DNA of 64,000 nt, from contig WBZZ01004010.1 in assembly GCA_019918135.1 (NCBI GenBank), positions 96,001 to 160,000 of the forward strand, written 5' to 3'. The notes under the pieces are model-generated. The model was not told the origin of the DNA. It ran no database searches and was given only the letters and a program-made list of their open reading frames with translations. Source of the stretch: Paulinella micropora. Its lineage: Eukaryota > Cercozoa > Imbricatea > Euglyphida > Paulinellidae. Made by a program: the position numbers and the translations under genes. Of this stretch, positions 29,909 to 41,000 are shown piece by piece (position 1 is the stretch's first letter; each line of letters begins with the position of its first letter).

Positions 29909-30643
29909 AAGTTTGAAATCAATAATTCTCTTACTTCTTTTCTGGTAGCATCATTTAATGAATAAGTTGCCTTCACTTTCCTTATATTAAAGTCTTTAAA
30001 GATGTGTTTTATTTTTTTGGAATAGTTATAAGATAAAATAAATTTACCTTTTATTCCTTTTACAGCATTAAATATTTCTTCTGGTGATACATAATGATTA
30101 TATCCCCATCCTTTTTTTTCACCTTCTTCATATGGTGGATCTAGATAGAAAATGTGTCTGGTGTGTCGTATTTTTTATCACTGCTTTAAAATCTTTGTTT
30201 AATACTATAGTGTCTTTCAATCTATCTTTTAATTTTTCAATGTTTTTCTTAAAATTATCTCTTGAAGCATGGGGACTATAATCTCTTTGATCGACGAAAG
30301 AATTTCTTTTTCCGCCGAATGAATTGAATGATAAATATAAATTCCTGTAAAGTCTCATACTCGGTTCTTTGAATTTAGTTTTCTTAAGTTTTTCAAATTT
30401 GCTCCTTGAAGGTGTAAAATCATATCTATTAATTGTTTCTGCTGGCACTTTCTTCATATCTTTCCATATGTGATAAATATCTTTATCCAAATCGTTGATG
30501 ACTTCTAAATCGGTTGGTTCTTTTTTTCTAAATATACTTCCAGCACCGATGAAAGGTTCGACATAAATTTTGTGAGTTGGTATTAATGGAACGATTACTT
30601 TTTTTAGAAAATGTTTTCCTCCGACCCTAAGAAAAAATGCCAT
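29905..30643 (-). pseudogene. Dam-type (D12) DNA adenine methyltransferase, two frameshifts
   Basis: The ATG at 30643 gives MAFFLRVGGKHFLKK. Motif I is YVEPFIGAGSIF (residues ~27-38), followed by NDLDKDIYHIWK and LYLSFNSFGGK. The frame breaks in AAAAAAT near 30172 and again in TTTT near 30155. Past these, another frame gives the catalytic DPPY motif (YLDPPYEEG, near 30140) and a normal C-terminus ending ELLISNF with TAG 29907-29905. The family methylates N6 of adenine in short sites. PLVs and giant viruses use such enzymes for self-modification. Both shifts are in homopolymers and shared by both copies. Its start is 10 bp from the divergent integrase ATG. Confidence 0.8.
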
Positions 30644-30653
30644 AGTATATAAT
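30644..30653. promoter_or_regulatory. 10-bp divergent start region (methyltransferase/integrase)
   Basis: AGTATATAAT lies between the two ATGs and is TATA-like on both strands. The spacing leaves almost no 5' UTR, so the promoter must overlap the coding ends or the mRNAs are nearly leaderless. Confidence 0.4.
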
Positions 30654-31509
30654 ATGGACAATAAATATATAATTATTAATGAGGAAGACACACCTACGGG
30701 AGAAGTAGTTAAAACAAAAGAAGAAGAAGCACTTGAAATTTACCACCAGAAAAGAACCCGAAAATATGGAACACTATATGGTTGACAAACCACTAGACCA
30801 AGTTTTCTTAGACTTAGCAGACATGAGTAAAATAAAGGACAAAAAGGGGAATAAAGGCTATGCTTGGATGCTTAAATGTTGGATCGATTGTCATAGTCGA
30901 TTTTTAATAATAAAACTATTAAAAAATAAAACAGCACAAGAGGTCTATTATGCTTTGAAATCTATACCTTATAAACCTAAATCAATTAAAACCGACAGCG
31001 GAGGAGAATATAAAGGTGCCACTCGTGATGATTTTATTTAAAATGGTATTAAGCACGATGTGGTTGAAGTAGGGGACCACAGAGCGCTCGCCGTGGTAGA
31101 TAGAGTTATGAGGAGTATTAGAAGGTGGTTGGATTTATTATTTGAAACTAATAGAAATTTTGACTGGGTAAGTTATATTCAAGACTTGGTTAATTCTTAT
31201 AATCATAAAGTTCATAGAGGTATTAAGGCTAAACCGATAGATGTATTTTTTGGAAGAGACAAAAATAAACAAGTGATAATCCGCGATCATTTAATAGACG
31301 AATTCAATGTTAGTGATAGTGTAAGAAAAGAAAACAAAAGAAATGCTTTCTCCAAAGGTGGAAAGACTTTCAGTAAAATTATTTATAAAGTAAAGGGTCG
31401 GTCTGGATTCAAGTTAATATTAAATAATGATGAATTAGTAAGTCTGCCATTGCCTGTACACCAAATTTTGTGGGTATATTCGCGGCTAATTTCACCTTAT
31501 GAATATTAG
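30654..31509 (+). pseudogene. Retroviral-type (rve) DDE integrase, interrupted
   Basis: A short N-terminal frame (ATG 30654, MDNKYIIINEEDTPTGE) shifts near 30750 into the core: PLDQVFLDLADMSK (first Asp), IKTDSGGEYKG (second Asp), and GDHRALAVVDRVMRSIRR in place of the third acidic block. A C-terminal region follows (NSYNHKVHRGIKAKPIDVFFGR, a GIKAKP motif typical of Polinton/virophage integrases) with a small beta-rich tail. An in-frame TAA at 31039-31041 (DDFI*NGIKH) splits the core. A Gln or Lys codon is expected there. At the right end of the block, it would have joined element ends to host DNA. Confidence 0.8.
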
Positions 31510-31522
31510 TCACAAAGTGGAA

Positions 31523-31818
31523 ATGTCTGAGCCTGCCCCAAAGAAACAAAAGGTTTCACCAGCTGAGGCAAATAAAGAGCAATCATCCAAGAATGAAGAC
31601 GCAAACAGACCAATGCTGCTCGTCCTAGCAGGTGCCGTTATTTTCTTGTATTCTGTTGGAGTTTGGGTTAAGATTAACAGATTGTACGTCATTCGTTTAT
31701 TCTCCGGTTTTTAAGGGGACAAGTCGGGGTCTGGCAAGAGCACCATCTCCATGGGGATTCTGGCAGGTGACACTATGCTACTTTACATTCCTGAATTCCG
31801 CAAGATTATTTCTCAGTA
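31523..31818 (+). pseudogene. 5' exons of a P-loop NTPase gene with an 84-bp intron, cut by microsatellite
   Basis: The ATG at 31523 starts MSEPAPKKQKVSPAE, with a possible nuclear-localisation signal PKKQKV. If GTGCCG at 31632 is a donor and TTTTTAAG at 31708-31715 an acceptor, exon 1 (31523-31631, phase 1) joins exon 2 (from 31716). The join reads MLLVLAGDKSGSGKST, a Walker A motif preceded by a beta strand. Exon 2 continues ISMGILAGDTMLLYIP and then enters ACAT repeats at about 31818. Unspliced, exon 1 would instead run into a hydrophobic stretch and stop at 31714. This is a cellular-type gene unrelated to the PLV; only its first ~70 codons remain. Confidence 0.55.
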
Positions 31819-31989
31819 CATACATACAGCATACAATCATGCAATCATACAAACTTCATACGCAAATACACACACACATACATAACATACATACATACAC
31901 ACACACATACATGCATACATACATACATACATATGTGTACATACATACATACATACATACATACATACATACAAGATCTCATACATACA

Positions 31990-32020
<31 letters not shown>

Positions 32021-32258
32021 GTACATACATATGTACATACATACACATGTATGTACACACATACATACATACATGCATGCATACATACATACATACATAC
32101 AGACATTCATGCATGCATGCATACATACGTACATCATACATACATACATACATACATACATATGTACATACATACATACATACATACATTACATACATTA
32201 CATACATACATACATACATACTTACTTGCATACATACATACATACATACATACATACA

Positions 32259-32289
<31 letters not shown>

Positions 32290-32735
32290 GTACATACAAT
32301 ATACATACATACATACACATGCATACAATACATACATACATACATACATACATAAATACATACATAAATACATACATACATAATACATACATACATAATA
32401 CATACATACATAAAACAAAAAAATTAAACATACATACATACATGCATACATACACACATACATACATACATACATACATAATACATGCATGCATACATAC
32501 ATACATACATACATAACATACATAACATACATACATACATCATCATACATACATACATACATACATACAATGTACATACATACATACATACATACACACA
32601 TACATACACATACATACATACATATGTACATACATACATAACACACACACATATACACACACATACATAAATACATACATACGTACATACGTACATACAG
32701 ATACACAGACAGACAGACAGACATACATACATACA

Positions 32736-32767
<32 letters not shown>

Positions 32768-32947
32768 CATACATACATATGTTACATACATACATACATA
32801 CATACAGACATACAGACATATACATACAGACATACATACATATATACATATACATACATGCATGCATACATACATACATACATACATACGTGCATACATA
32901 CATACATACATACATTACGTACGTACTTACGTGCGTACATACATACA

Positions 32948-32978
<31 letters not shown>

Positions 32979-33077
32979 GTACATACATGCATACATATGT
33001 AGCATACTACATACATACATACATACATACACACATGCACATACATACATACATACATAAATATATACATAAATACA

Positions 33078-33108
<31 letters not shown>

Positions 33109-33117
33109 GTTCATAAA

Positions 33118-33151
<34 letters not shown>

Positions 33152-33160
33152 CATACATAT

Positions 33161-33191
<31 letters not shown>

Positions 33192-33742
33192 CATACATAC
33201 ATACATACATACATACATACACATACATACACACATACATACACACATACAGACATACTATATACATATATACATGCATGCATGCATAAAGAACATTAGA
33301 TTACATTACATTACATTACATTACATTACTCGTACGTACGTACATATGTTATGTTATGTTATGTTATGTTATGTTATGTTATGTTAAGTTATGTTAAGTT
33401 ATGTTATGTTATGGATGGTATGGTATGTTATGTAATGTAATGTAATGTAATGTAATGTAATGTAATGTAATGTAATACAATGTAATACAATGTGATGTGA
33501 TGTTATGTTATGTTATGTTATGTTATGTTATGATATGTTATCTTATACATACATACATACATGCATACATACATACACATACATACATACATACATACAT
33601 ACATACATACATACATACATACGTGTACGTACGTGTACGTACGTGTACGTGTACGTACATGTGCGTACGTGTACGTACGTACGTACGAACGTATGTACTT
33701 AACATACATAACATACATACATAACATACATACATGCATACA

Positions 33743-33773
<31 letters not shown>

Positions 33774-34561
33774 GGGTTAGGGTTGAGTTGAGATTTCATT
33801 GAGCTCAAAACAACTTAGGCTTAGGTTAGGTAGCTCTTTTTCTTAGGGTTACAAGGGTGGATGAGCTAAAAACGTATAGATCGGAATCTTAGTTTTACAT
33901 ATACGTACATACATACATACATACATACATACATACATACATACATGCATGCATGCATACATACATACATACATACATACATACATACACATACGCACAT
34001 ACATACACACACATACGCACATACATACATACAGACATGCATACATACATGCATACATACATACATACATACATACATACATACATACGTACGTACGTAC
34101 GGTACGTACGTACGTACGTACGTGTACGTACGTACGTACGTACGTACGTACATACAAACAAACATACAGACACACATACAGACACACATACAGACACACA
34201 TACAGACACACACATACAGACATACATACAGACATACATACAGACATACAGACAGACATACAGACATACAGTCAGACATATATATAGACATACATACATA
34301 CATACATACATACATACATACATACATACGTACATACGTACATACATACATACATACATGCATGCATACATACATACATACATACATACATGCATGCATG
34401 CATGCATGCATGCACACATACATACATAGATACGTAAATATATTCATACATACATATGTTGACACATTACATACACACATACATACATACATACATACAT
34501 ACATACATACATACATGCATGCATACATGCATACATACATACATACATGCACACATACATA
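31815..34561. repeat. ACAT microsatellite block (~2.7 kb) with pentanucleotide islands
   Basis: Mostly (ACAT)n with scattered variants (ATGT, ACGT, ACAC, GCAT, ACAG). Islands of other repeats break it: ATTAC at about 33299-33327, GTTAT at about 33349-33411, and TAATG at about 33427-33475. GTTAT returns near 33500-33535. At 33774-33895 there is a 120-bp unique stretch containing GGGTTAGGGTT. ACGT-rich runs occur at about 33620-33690 and 34086-34150. Long frames repeating Tyr-Ile-His-Thr or Cys-Met-Tyr-Val are translations of the repeat, not genes. The block ends at the duplication junction. Confidence 0.97.
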
Positions 34562-34673
34562 CGTCGTGTTTGTACCGTGCGGCCAGCTGTGCGTGTGCCG
34601 GGACTGTGCCCAGGGGTTGAAGCTGTGTCCCTGCTGCCGCGTGGCCATACAAGGGAGCCTGAAGCCGTGCTGA
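34562..34673 (+). pseudogene. RING 3' fragment fused to microsatellite (copy 2)
   Basis: Only the last ~36 codons of the coiled-coil/RING gene are present (FVPCGQLCVCRDCA to SLKPC). The fragment directly follows ACAT repeats, and one open frame runs from the repeats into it. It is a duplication remnant, not a gene. 34674-35193 repeats 3318-3837 and holds nothing recognisable. Confidence 0.9.
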
Positions 34674-35193
34674 GGGTTCCCACCGACCGACCAGTGGGGG
34701 CTGGCCAAGGGGTTGCAGGCAGAGCCGGCCGGCGTTGTAGACAGAGAGAGAGAGGAATGGTCTCTTTTTGTAGCCTTTTAAAAAAATATCTTGTTCCCTT
34801 GGCATACGACGACCCGACTCCCTACTTGCAGCCGGGACCGGACAGCACACCTGGCGTGTTTTTGTGTACTTGTCAGTGTCTGCACGGGGGCAGGGCTTCC
34901 GCAGGGCAGCCGCTAGAGTGTTAGCTTTTTAAGCAGCCGGGCTAACCTTGACTACCCGCAAGCTGCGCCGGTAGATCTCACGTGGGGACAAGCCCTCTGT
35001 GGACTCCGGCGTCGTGCCTAGCTGCCTGACACATGTACCGGCGCGCCCGTGCACTGTCTGTGTCCGGGGCTAGGTTCCAAACGGTCGTGTGTTAGTCGTG
35101 TGGTAAGATTATTATACCTGAGGGGTCGCTGTGGACCAGAGGAAGGACAAAGGGGTGGGTGTCATCTCCACTCTCGGCACGGGGAAGGGGTGC

Positions 35194-35687
35194 TCATTTT
35201 CGCTCTCCGGGGGGGGCTCATTTTCACTCTCGGGGGGGGCTCATTTTCACTCTCGGGGGGAGGGGGTGGGCCCCCGCACCCGGGGTGGGCCCCCCGCGGG
35301 GGCCGAGTAGTGCCTGCGATCGACAGAAGGGGGGGGCTTGTCTCGCCCACGCTTAGTTTCCGGGAATCCCGCCGATAAACGCCGGGCGCGGCCGGGAGGG
35401 GGGCCGGGGGGGGCTCATTTTCACTCTCGGGGGGAGGGGGTGGCGCCCGATCTCCCGCACCCGGGGTGGGCCCCCCGCGGGGGCCGAGTAGTGCCTGCGA
35501 TCAATAGAGGGGGGGGGGGGGCTTGTCTCGCCCACTCTTAGTTTCCGAGAACCCTGCCGGTAAACGCCGGGCGCGGCTGAGAGGGGGGGTTGAGGGGGGC
35601 TCATTTTCACCCTCGGGGGGGGGGGGCTCATTCTCATTCTCGGGGGGGGGGGCTCATTTTCACTCTCGGGGGGGGGGGGGGAAGACC
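35194..35687 (+). repeat. G-tract minisatellite (copy 2)
   Basis: Same array as 3838-4325, with one or two G-runs differing by a base. Confidence 0.8.
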
Positions 35688-35972
35688 CCCGGGCGCGCCG
35701 CGCCAGCAAGTGCTCCGTGCGTGTACAGAAGGGGAGTGGTCAGCGTGTCCCTTGCAGCGGTCCCCCCCTCTACCCCGTGCCCCAGCACGCGCCCCTTGCA
35801 GCAGTTATTCCTCCCGGACGCGGGGAGAGGGCGCGCGCTCCGCTGTCCCGTGGAACGTGCGGGCATGCTCCCCGCCCCCTGTGGGGGGGTGGGGGGGTGG
35901 GGGGGCGCCGGGGAATGTCCGAGACTGCCGGCGCATCCTGGCCTAAGCCAGAATCCCCCCCTCTCGGTCACG

Positions 35973-37449
35973 ATGCTGCCTGCCACCAAGAAGGCCCTCC
36001 CTGACCCGGCGCTGCGCCCGCTGTACTGTGACGTGACGGGCATCTGGCCCGAGCCCGGCCGTGGCGGTGCTGGCGGCTGGTCCGCCGACCTCATCGGCCG
36101 CCACGACTGCGTCAAGGGCGCCAAATTGCGCATCCATTTCGGCCCGCCCACGCCGCCAGCCCCGCAGGGCCCCGACAACCACGCCCTCCGCGGCCTTGGG
36201 CCCGACGAACTCCGCGCCCTGGCCGCCCGTCTGCTCAGCCACTGCGTTCCGGCGCTCCGCCGCGCACTGCCGTCACTCGACCAAGTCGTCAGTTGGTTGC
36301 AGTCTGCGCAGGAAGCACACACGACGTTCGTGGGGCAGGGCCACCACGTTGAGGTCCTCGACCTCGGCGCCTCCACCAACGACCTGCACACGCGCGTCGA
36401 GCAGCCCGAGGCCCGCCTGCTGGGCCAGCGCCTCACGCCGGCCGAATTCAACAGCCGCTTCCGCGCCAAGCCCTGCAGCAGCGAACACGCCCGCCACAAG
36501 ACCCTCGCCCTCTTCCCCTCGCGCTGGCAGCAGCTGCCGCCGCGGCCGACGCTCACGCCCGCGCAGGTCCGCGCCCAAGGCCTTGTGTCCATCGGCGCCG
36601 GCCAGGAATATTATGAGCTCGGTGCCTTTGGCGCCGCCGTCGCGCTGGACTTTGTGCCACCGGCCGCGGGACCAGCCGAGCCCGAACTCGCGGTCCTGGG
36701 CGCCGAGCACGACTACCGGGCGGCCCTCGCGCTGGCCCGCCAGGCGCCCGCCACCGACGCCGGCGCCCACGATTTCCGCCGCGGCTGCCGCCTCTACCGC
36801 CGTCGCTTCCGCGCCGCGCCCGAGGGCGTCCCGCTCCAGGACCTGTCCCCCGGCTACCTCAAGTCGCTGCTGCAAAAACTGATACGGTACGGCTCGGCGC
36901 ACCCCAGCACCGAGGTGCCCGAGTGGAAGCACTCGGCGGCGCTGCTGCTGCGCTGGGCAGGCTTCGCTGTCGACTGGCTACGCGCCGGCCGCAGCTTCCA
37001 GTGCCACACCGGGGGTCGCCTCCCGCCGCTCCCGCCGCCCGACGACGACCCGGCCGCCGAGACCGGTTGGCGGCGTGCGTCGCGCCTGCTGGACCGGCTG
37101 GGGGCCATGCCCTTCGATCTCCAGCTCTGCGCAGCCAGGCGTCCGCGCCGCCGCCCAGCATGCGCGAGCGCTGCCTGCCCGCCAGCGCGTGGCCCATGCC
37201 GCCCTGGCACTGTTTGGACCACCACTGCTGCAGCACCCTGCCGCTGCTGCTGCCGGCCAAGGCCGGCGGTGGTGAGTGGCTGCCCGGCCGCTGGAGCACG
37301 CGCTGGAGCGCCTGTTCGCACACGTCACGGGCACGAACGGCCGCGTGCCGGGCCGCGCGCTGGACCTTGCCAGCCCCTTTGTCCGCGCCGTGCGCGACGC
37401 CCAGATCTTCGTGCTCGCCTCGCTGCGCCGCGGCGGGCCCGGAGGGCTG
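35973..37449 (+). pseudogene. Helicase gene 5' part (copy 2)
   Basis: Matches 4615-6091 with the same frame breaks. The only clear change is a CC-to-TT doublet at 37365-37366 (Pro to Leu in the RALD(P/L)ASPF segment). It ends at TSD GGCTG. Confidence 0.55.
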
Positions 37450-37848
37450 AGTAAGTACACTAGTACTAGACATTAGTCTCCTGATACTTGAATAATCGTT
37501 TGCGCTGAGGCACTTTGATCAAAGGTTGAAGGAACAATAATGAATTTAATCAATGGTTAGAAACCAATGACTGAAACTCAATCTAATTTGCCATATATTT
37601 ATAGTGAAATAAATACCACAAATTTATATACTGATCTTGTGGTCAGAAATTCAAGTGATGATTCAGTATGGGCCAATCTATACTAACTGGCAACTAATTG
37701 TGAATAACGGTAATGTCAACGTAACGAATAATAATTATGATACGAAATATGAAAATGGTAATGAATATGATCCGGTCAAATATAAATGTTATGTCGTGAA
37801 ATTGACCATAAAAGGTAACAATATATTTAGTAAATATTATTTCTTACT
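37450..37848 (-). repeat. 3' LTR (copy 2)
   Basis: Equivalent to 6092-6490. The polypurine tract follows at 37849-37858, and 37859-38089 is 3' UTR without a gene. Confidence 0.92.
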
Positions 37849-38089
37849 CTCCCCCTCGGCATAACATATATGTATATGCATATTATCTTAAGTTACTAAC
37901 ATGATTGGCCATATGAAACTATATGTAAACTAGCGATTCATGATGATGAAGTATGATACATGTTAATGTTGTATTAACACTAAAAATGAAAAAAAATAAT
38001 TCGTAAGCATCAAAGGATGCAGGTCCTTGCAGCGGTGTAGCAAGTCTGTTGAATAAATTCATCCTAAGTGTCTGTAAAAGCTAGAGGCA

Positions 38090-41000
38090 TTAAACCTCAA
38101 ACTGCGGTAAAGCGTCCTTGAGCAACACCGTAAACTGTGCGACTAGTTCCAAGAAACATGGCGTCGGTAGTGACTTCGTCAGCATGTCCGCCAGATTGTC
38201 CTTCGTCGAAACGTGTCGTACGATCACTTCGCCAGTCCGTACTCGTTCTACCACGTAATGGTGTTTGAATGCTAAGTGGCGTGTGCGATCAGTGGCCATG
38301 CCGTTCGTTGCGTTCAGGACCGCCCCCCAGTTGTCGTTATTGATAGTTGATGGCGTCGGCAACGGAATTCCAACGTCCTTGCACATATGCAATATCGCGA
38401 TTGCTGTTCGGCATGTCGTTGAGTTGGCGATCGTTTCAGCATCCTGAGTCGATAGTGCGACTGTGGGTTGGCGCTTCGAACTCCATGCGATGGGCCCAGT
38501 CGTCATGTGCAGTTGGCCGGTTCTTGATCGTCGCGTGTACTCACATGCGCCCAAGTTGGCATCGGAATACGATATAAGCTCGAAGCTGCGGGTCCGAAAT
38601 GGGAAGAAAATCCCTCTAGGTGTTCGCAGAAATCTGAGGATGCGAGCTATTGCTGAGTACGCCACGTCAGGCTTCTTTGATGCGAGTACCACCGCGTGGT
38701 TGACCGCGTAGGTGATGGCCGGTTGAGTCTGAGTCGCAGGCCAGAAAAGGGCGCCAAGCAAGCGAGGGAGCGAGAAACGCCGAAGCATAGCTTCTTTGCT
38801 GGCTGGGGGAGGGTCAGTCGTCGCAGTAGGGGTAGCGACTGGCTTGGCTTCTTGGAAGTTGAAATCCCTAAGCATGCCCTTAATGTATTCATGCTGATGT
38901 ATGACTATGCCCTCTGAAGTCCTAACAAACTGCAAGCCACAAAATGTTTTGACTTGTCCTAGGTCCTTCACTCTAAATGAATGTTTCAGTTTGGTGAACA
39001 GGGCATTGTGCTCGTCTTTGGTATTATGAAACACTAGCAAGTCATCAGTGCGAAGGAGTAGATAGGGGGGTAGTTTCTGTCTGCCTGTGACTGAAGGTAG
39101 GAAGAAAATGCATGGGTCTAATGTTGACTGTTTATATCCTATACTTCTCACATTAGTAGACACATGGTCAAACCACCTTCGCCCTGCCTGGGGGGTTCCG
39201 TACAGTGCTTTCTTCAACAATAGAATCATTGAAGGGTCGCTTTTGTTTTCGTACACCTTAGGCGGAAAGGCGAAGGCAATGTCCTTCATATCTGCATGGG
39301 AATAGGCTTGTGAAAAGTCGAGGTGAGAGATCATGAGGTCATTGAATGCAGCATAAGATACTAGTAGCAAAAGAAACATTGGTTGGGCGGTGGGGCAAGA
39401 GCATTCATATGGATTGTAATGAATGTATTCTTTCATCCTATTTCCTAAAGCTACTAGTCGCGATTTGTATTTCTCCTGACCTATAGACTCATCTGTCTTT
39501 ATGGCATCAACAAATGTTGTATGGACAGGAGGTACATTCGCTGTTATTGCTGCGGCTCGAGGTACCCATTGCAGTGCTTTGCATTCGAACAAACCTTGTA
39601 ACTCGGCTAGTTGAGCAGCATGTACCTGAGGGTGCGACTTTATGGTTTTCTGTGGGATATGTAACACTCTTGTGAACAAACAATAGCTGTCCTGTCCTAA
39701 GGCCTCCTCTTCCTTCTCCTCAAACTCATGAGCAACAATAATGTGTGCGGTATGAGTGGGGTGGTTTGCTGGTGTTTGTTTCCTAAGCCTTGGCCCAGCA
39801 ACTATGTTTGTTGAAGTTATTGCAGCACCATCCCATGTTTGTGGTATGCCCTTGTTACTACTCCATCTATCTGGTAGAGGGAATTGTGGTGCAGATGAGG
39901 AGTGTTGGGCTGGGTTTGATGTTGCTCTGTTGTGTTGTGTCGTTTGCCGAGGTGCTGTGTTCGTCTTTTTCTCTTGTGCAACCGTTGTTGCTGGAGTGGG
40001 AGCAAATGCATTTGGTGGGGGATGGAGTGAGCCAAAATATGGGCTTGGTTGCACGTAAAGATTTGAAGTGGCCTTGGTGGTGTGTGGGGTTGTCGTGTCA
40101 TCGTCCAGTGTGTCGAGTGTGTTTTGTGAGGAATGTGGCAGTTGGTTTGTTGGCCACCAGCCACTGGGTGTGTTGGAGTCCTGAAATTGTGGCAGTTGGT
40201 CCTCGTTTTTCCATAGATGGTATGCTAGTGATAGGAGGCGAGGTGGAGGATGTTATGTTGTGCGACACTAGTAGTGGTTGCCAAGGTCGTGCAGGTATTT
40301 TGCATGTGTAGCCACGAGTCATTGTATCGAAACGAACATTACGTTTTTCTACTGTGGCTGTCTGTTTGGTGTCGTGAATGAGGATTTTATAGACTCGACG
40401 AAATATGTTGTAGCCAATGAGAGTACCTGGCACGGCGACAGGCTGTGCTTTCGTCGTTTCCATTTTCACCCAGGCGAGGCATCCGAAAGGTTGCACGAAC
40501 GATTGCACAGGTTTTCGGCCCATAAGCAATTCCCAAGGGGATTTGCCTTTGTCCTTACCTCTGCAAAGGGGCGTGACCATTCGTATGGCTAGTGTCGCTA
40601 TATGTGTGTCCTCCCAAAATGTGTTAGGCAGGCCTGCATCTAACTGTGCTGCTAGTGCGCGTGTGTCGTCTGTCCTATTCATTCTTTCAGCAAAGGGGTT
40701 CATGTTAGGCTCGTTACGTGTGGTGGTTTTGAGGATGATGCCGTGTTTGTCTGTATAGTCTTTTAGTACTTTAGAGACAAACTCGCCATCTGCTCTTATC
40801 TGCTTTAGTTTGTTGCCTGACTGTCGTTAAAAGAAAGCAAATATGCGTGTTAAATGTGGCATGTAAAGCTTAGCTTCGCGGGTAGGTGTGTAGAGGTCAC
40901 AAGCAAACTTAGAGCGAGAACATGTCACTCCCCCTCTGTAGTAGTTACCGTATCTTGACATTACGGGGAATGGGCCGCTGAAATCTATGTTGAGTGCTTC

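Larger units (their letters stand above)
20985..31509. mobile_element. Polinton-like virus / virophage-type element, degraded, no capsid gene found
   Basis: An AT-rich 10.5-kb block with sharp edges against GC-rich DNA on the left. It encodes, left to right: adenain-like protease (-), Gln/Glu-rich protein (-), small basic protein (-), pX-like basic protein (-), A32 ATPase (-), a 121-aa protein (-), a small secreted Cys protein (+), a membrane protein (-), a long S74 fibre (-), a charged protein (+), a Dam methyltransferase (-) and an rve integrase (+). Protease at one end and integrase at the other fits a full-length PLV layout. No major or minor capsid protein, polymerase or helicase was found, and the ends show no obvious terminal inverted repeats. 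It is either a deletion derivative or a satellite relying on another virus. Confidence 0.8.
3206..34561. repeat. Copy 1 of a ~31.36-kb tandem duplication unit
   Basis: Sequence from CGTCGTGTTTG at 3206 reappears at 34562 and then runs colinearly to the window end. The offset drifts from 31356 to 31343-31358 because of small indels. The unit begins inside the RING gene and ends in the ACAT microsatellite, so the junction fuses microsatellite to the RING 3' end. Confidence 0.95.

Noticed and set aside
21712..31041. Alternative genetic code (UAA/UAG = Gln) suggested by in-frame stops at conserved Gln-like positions
   Set aside because: Several genes use UAA or UAG as evident true stops: methyltransferase TAG overlapping the charged-protein TAA, and the pX-like TAA and 121-aa TAG, each followed by hairpins. 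TGA also occurs in frame in the helicase and surface genes. C-to-T decay explains all nine stops.
20985..31509. Terminal inverted repeats of the PLV
   Set aside because: The first ~60 bp on the left and the reverse complement of the last ~60 bp on the right share only short AT words such as TAATAT.
31815..34561. CRISPR-like array
   Set aside because: The repeats are 4-5 bp simple sequence without spacers.
31632..34673. Long open frames reading Tyr-Ile-His-Thr or Cys-Met-Tyr-Val repeats
   Set aside because: Pure translation of the ACAT microsatellite, open in many frames on both strands.
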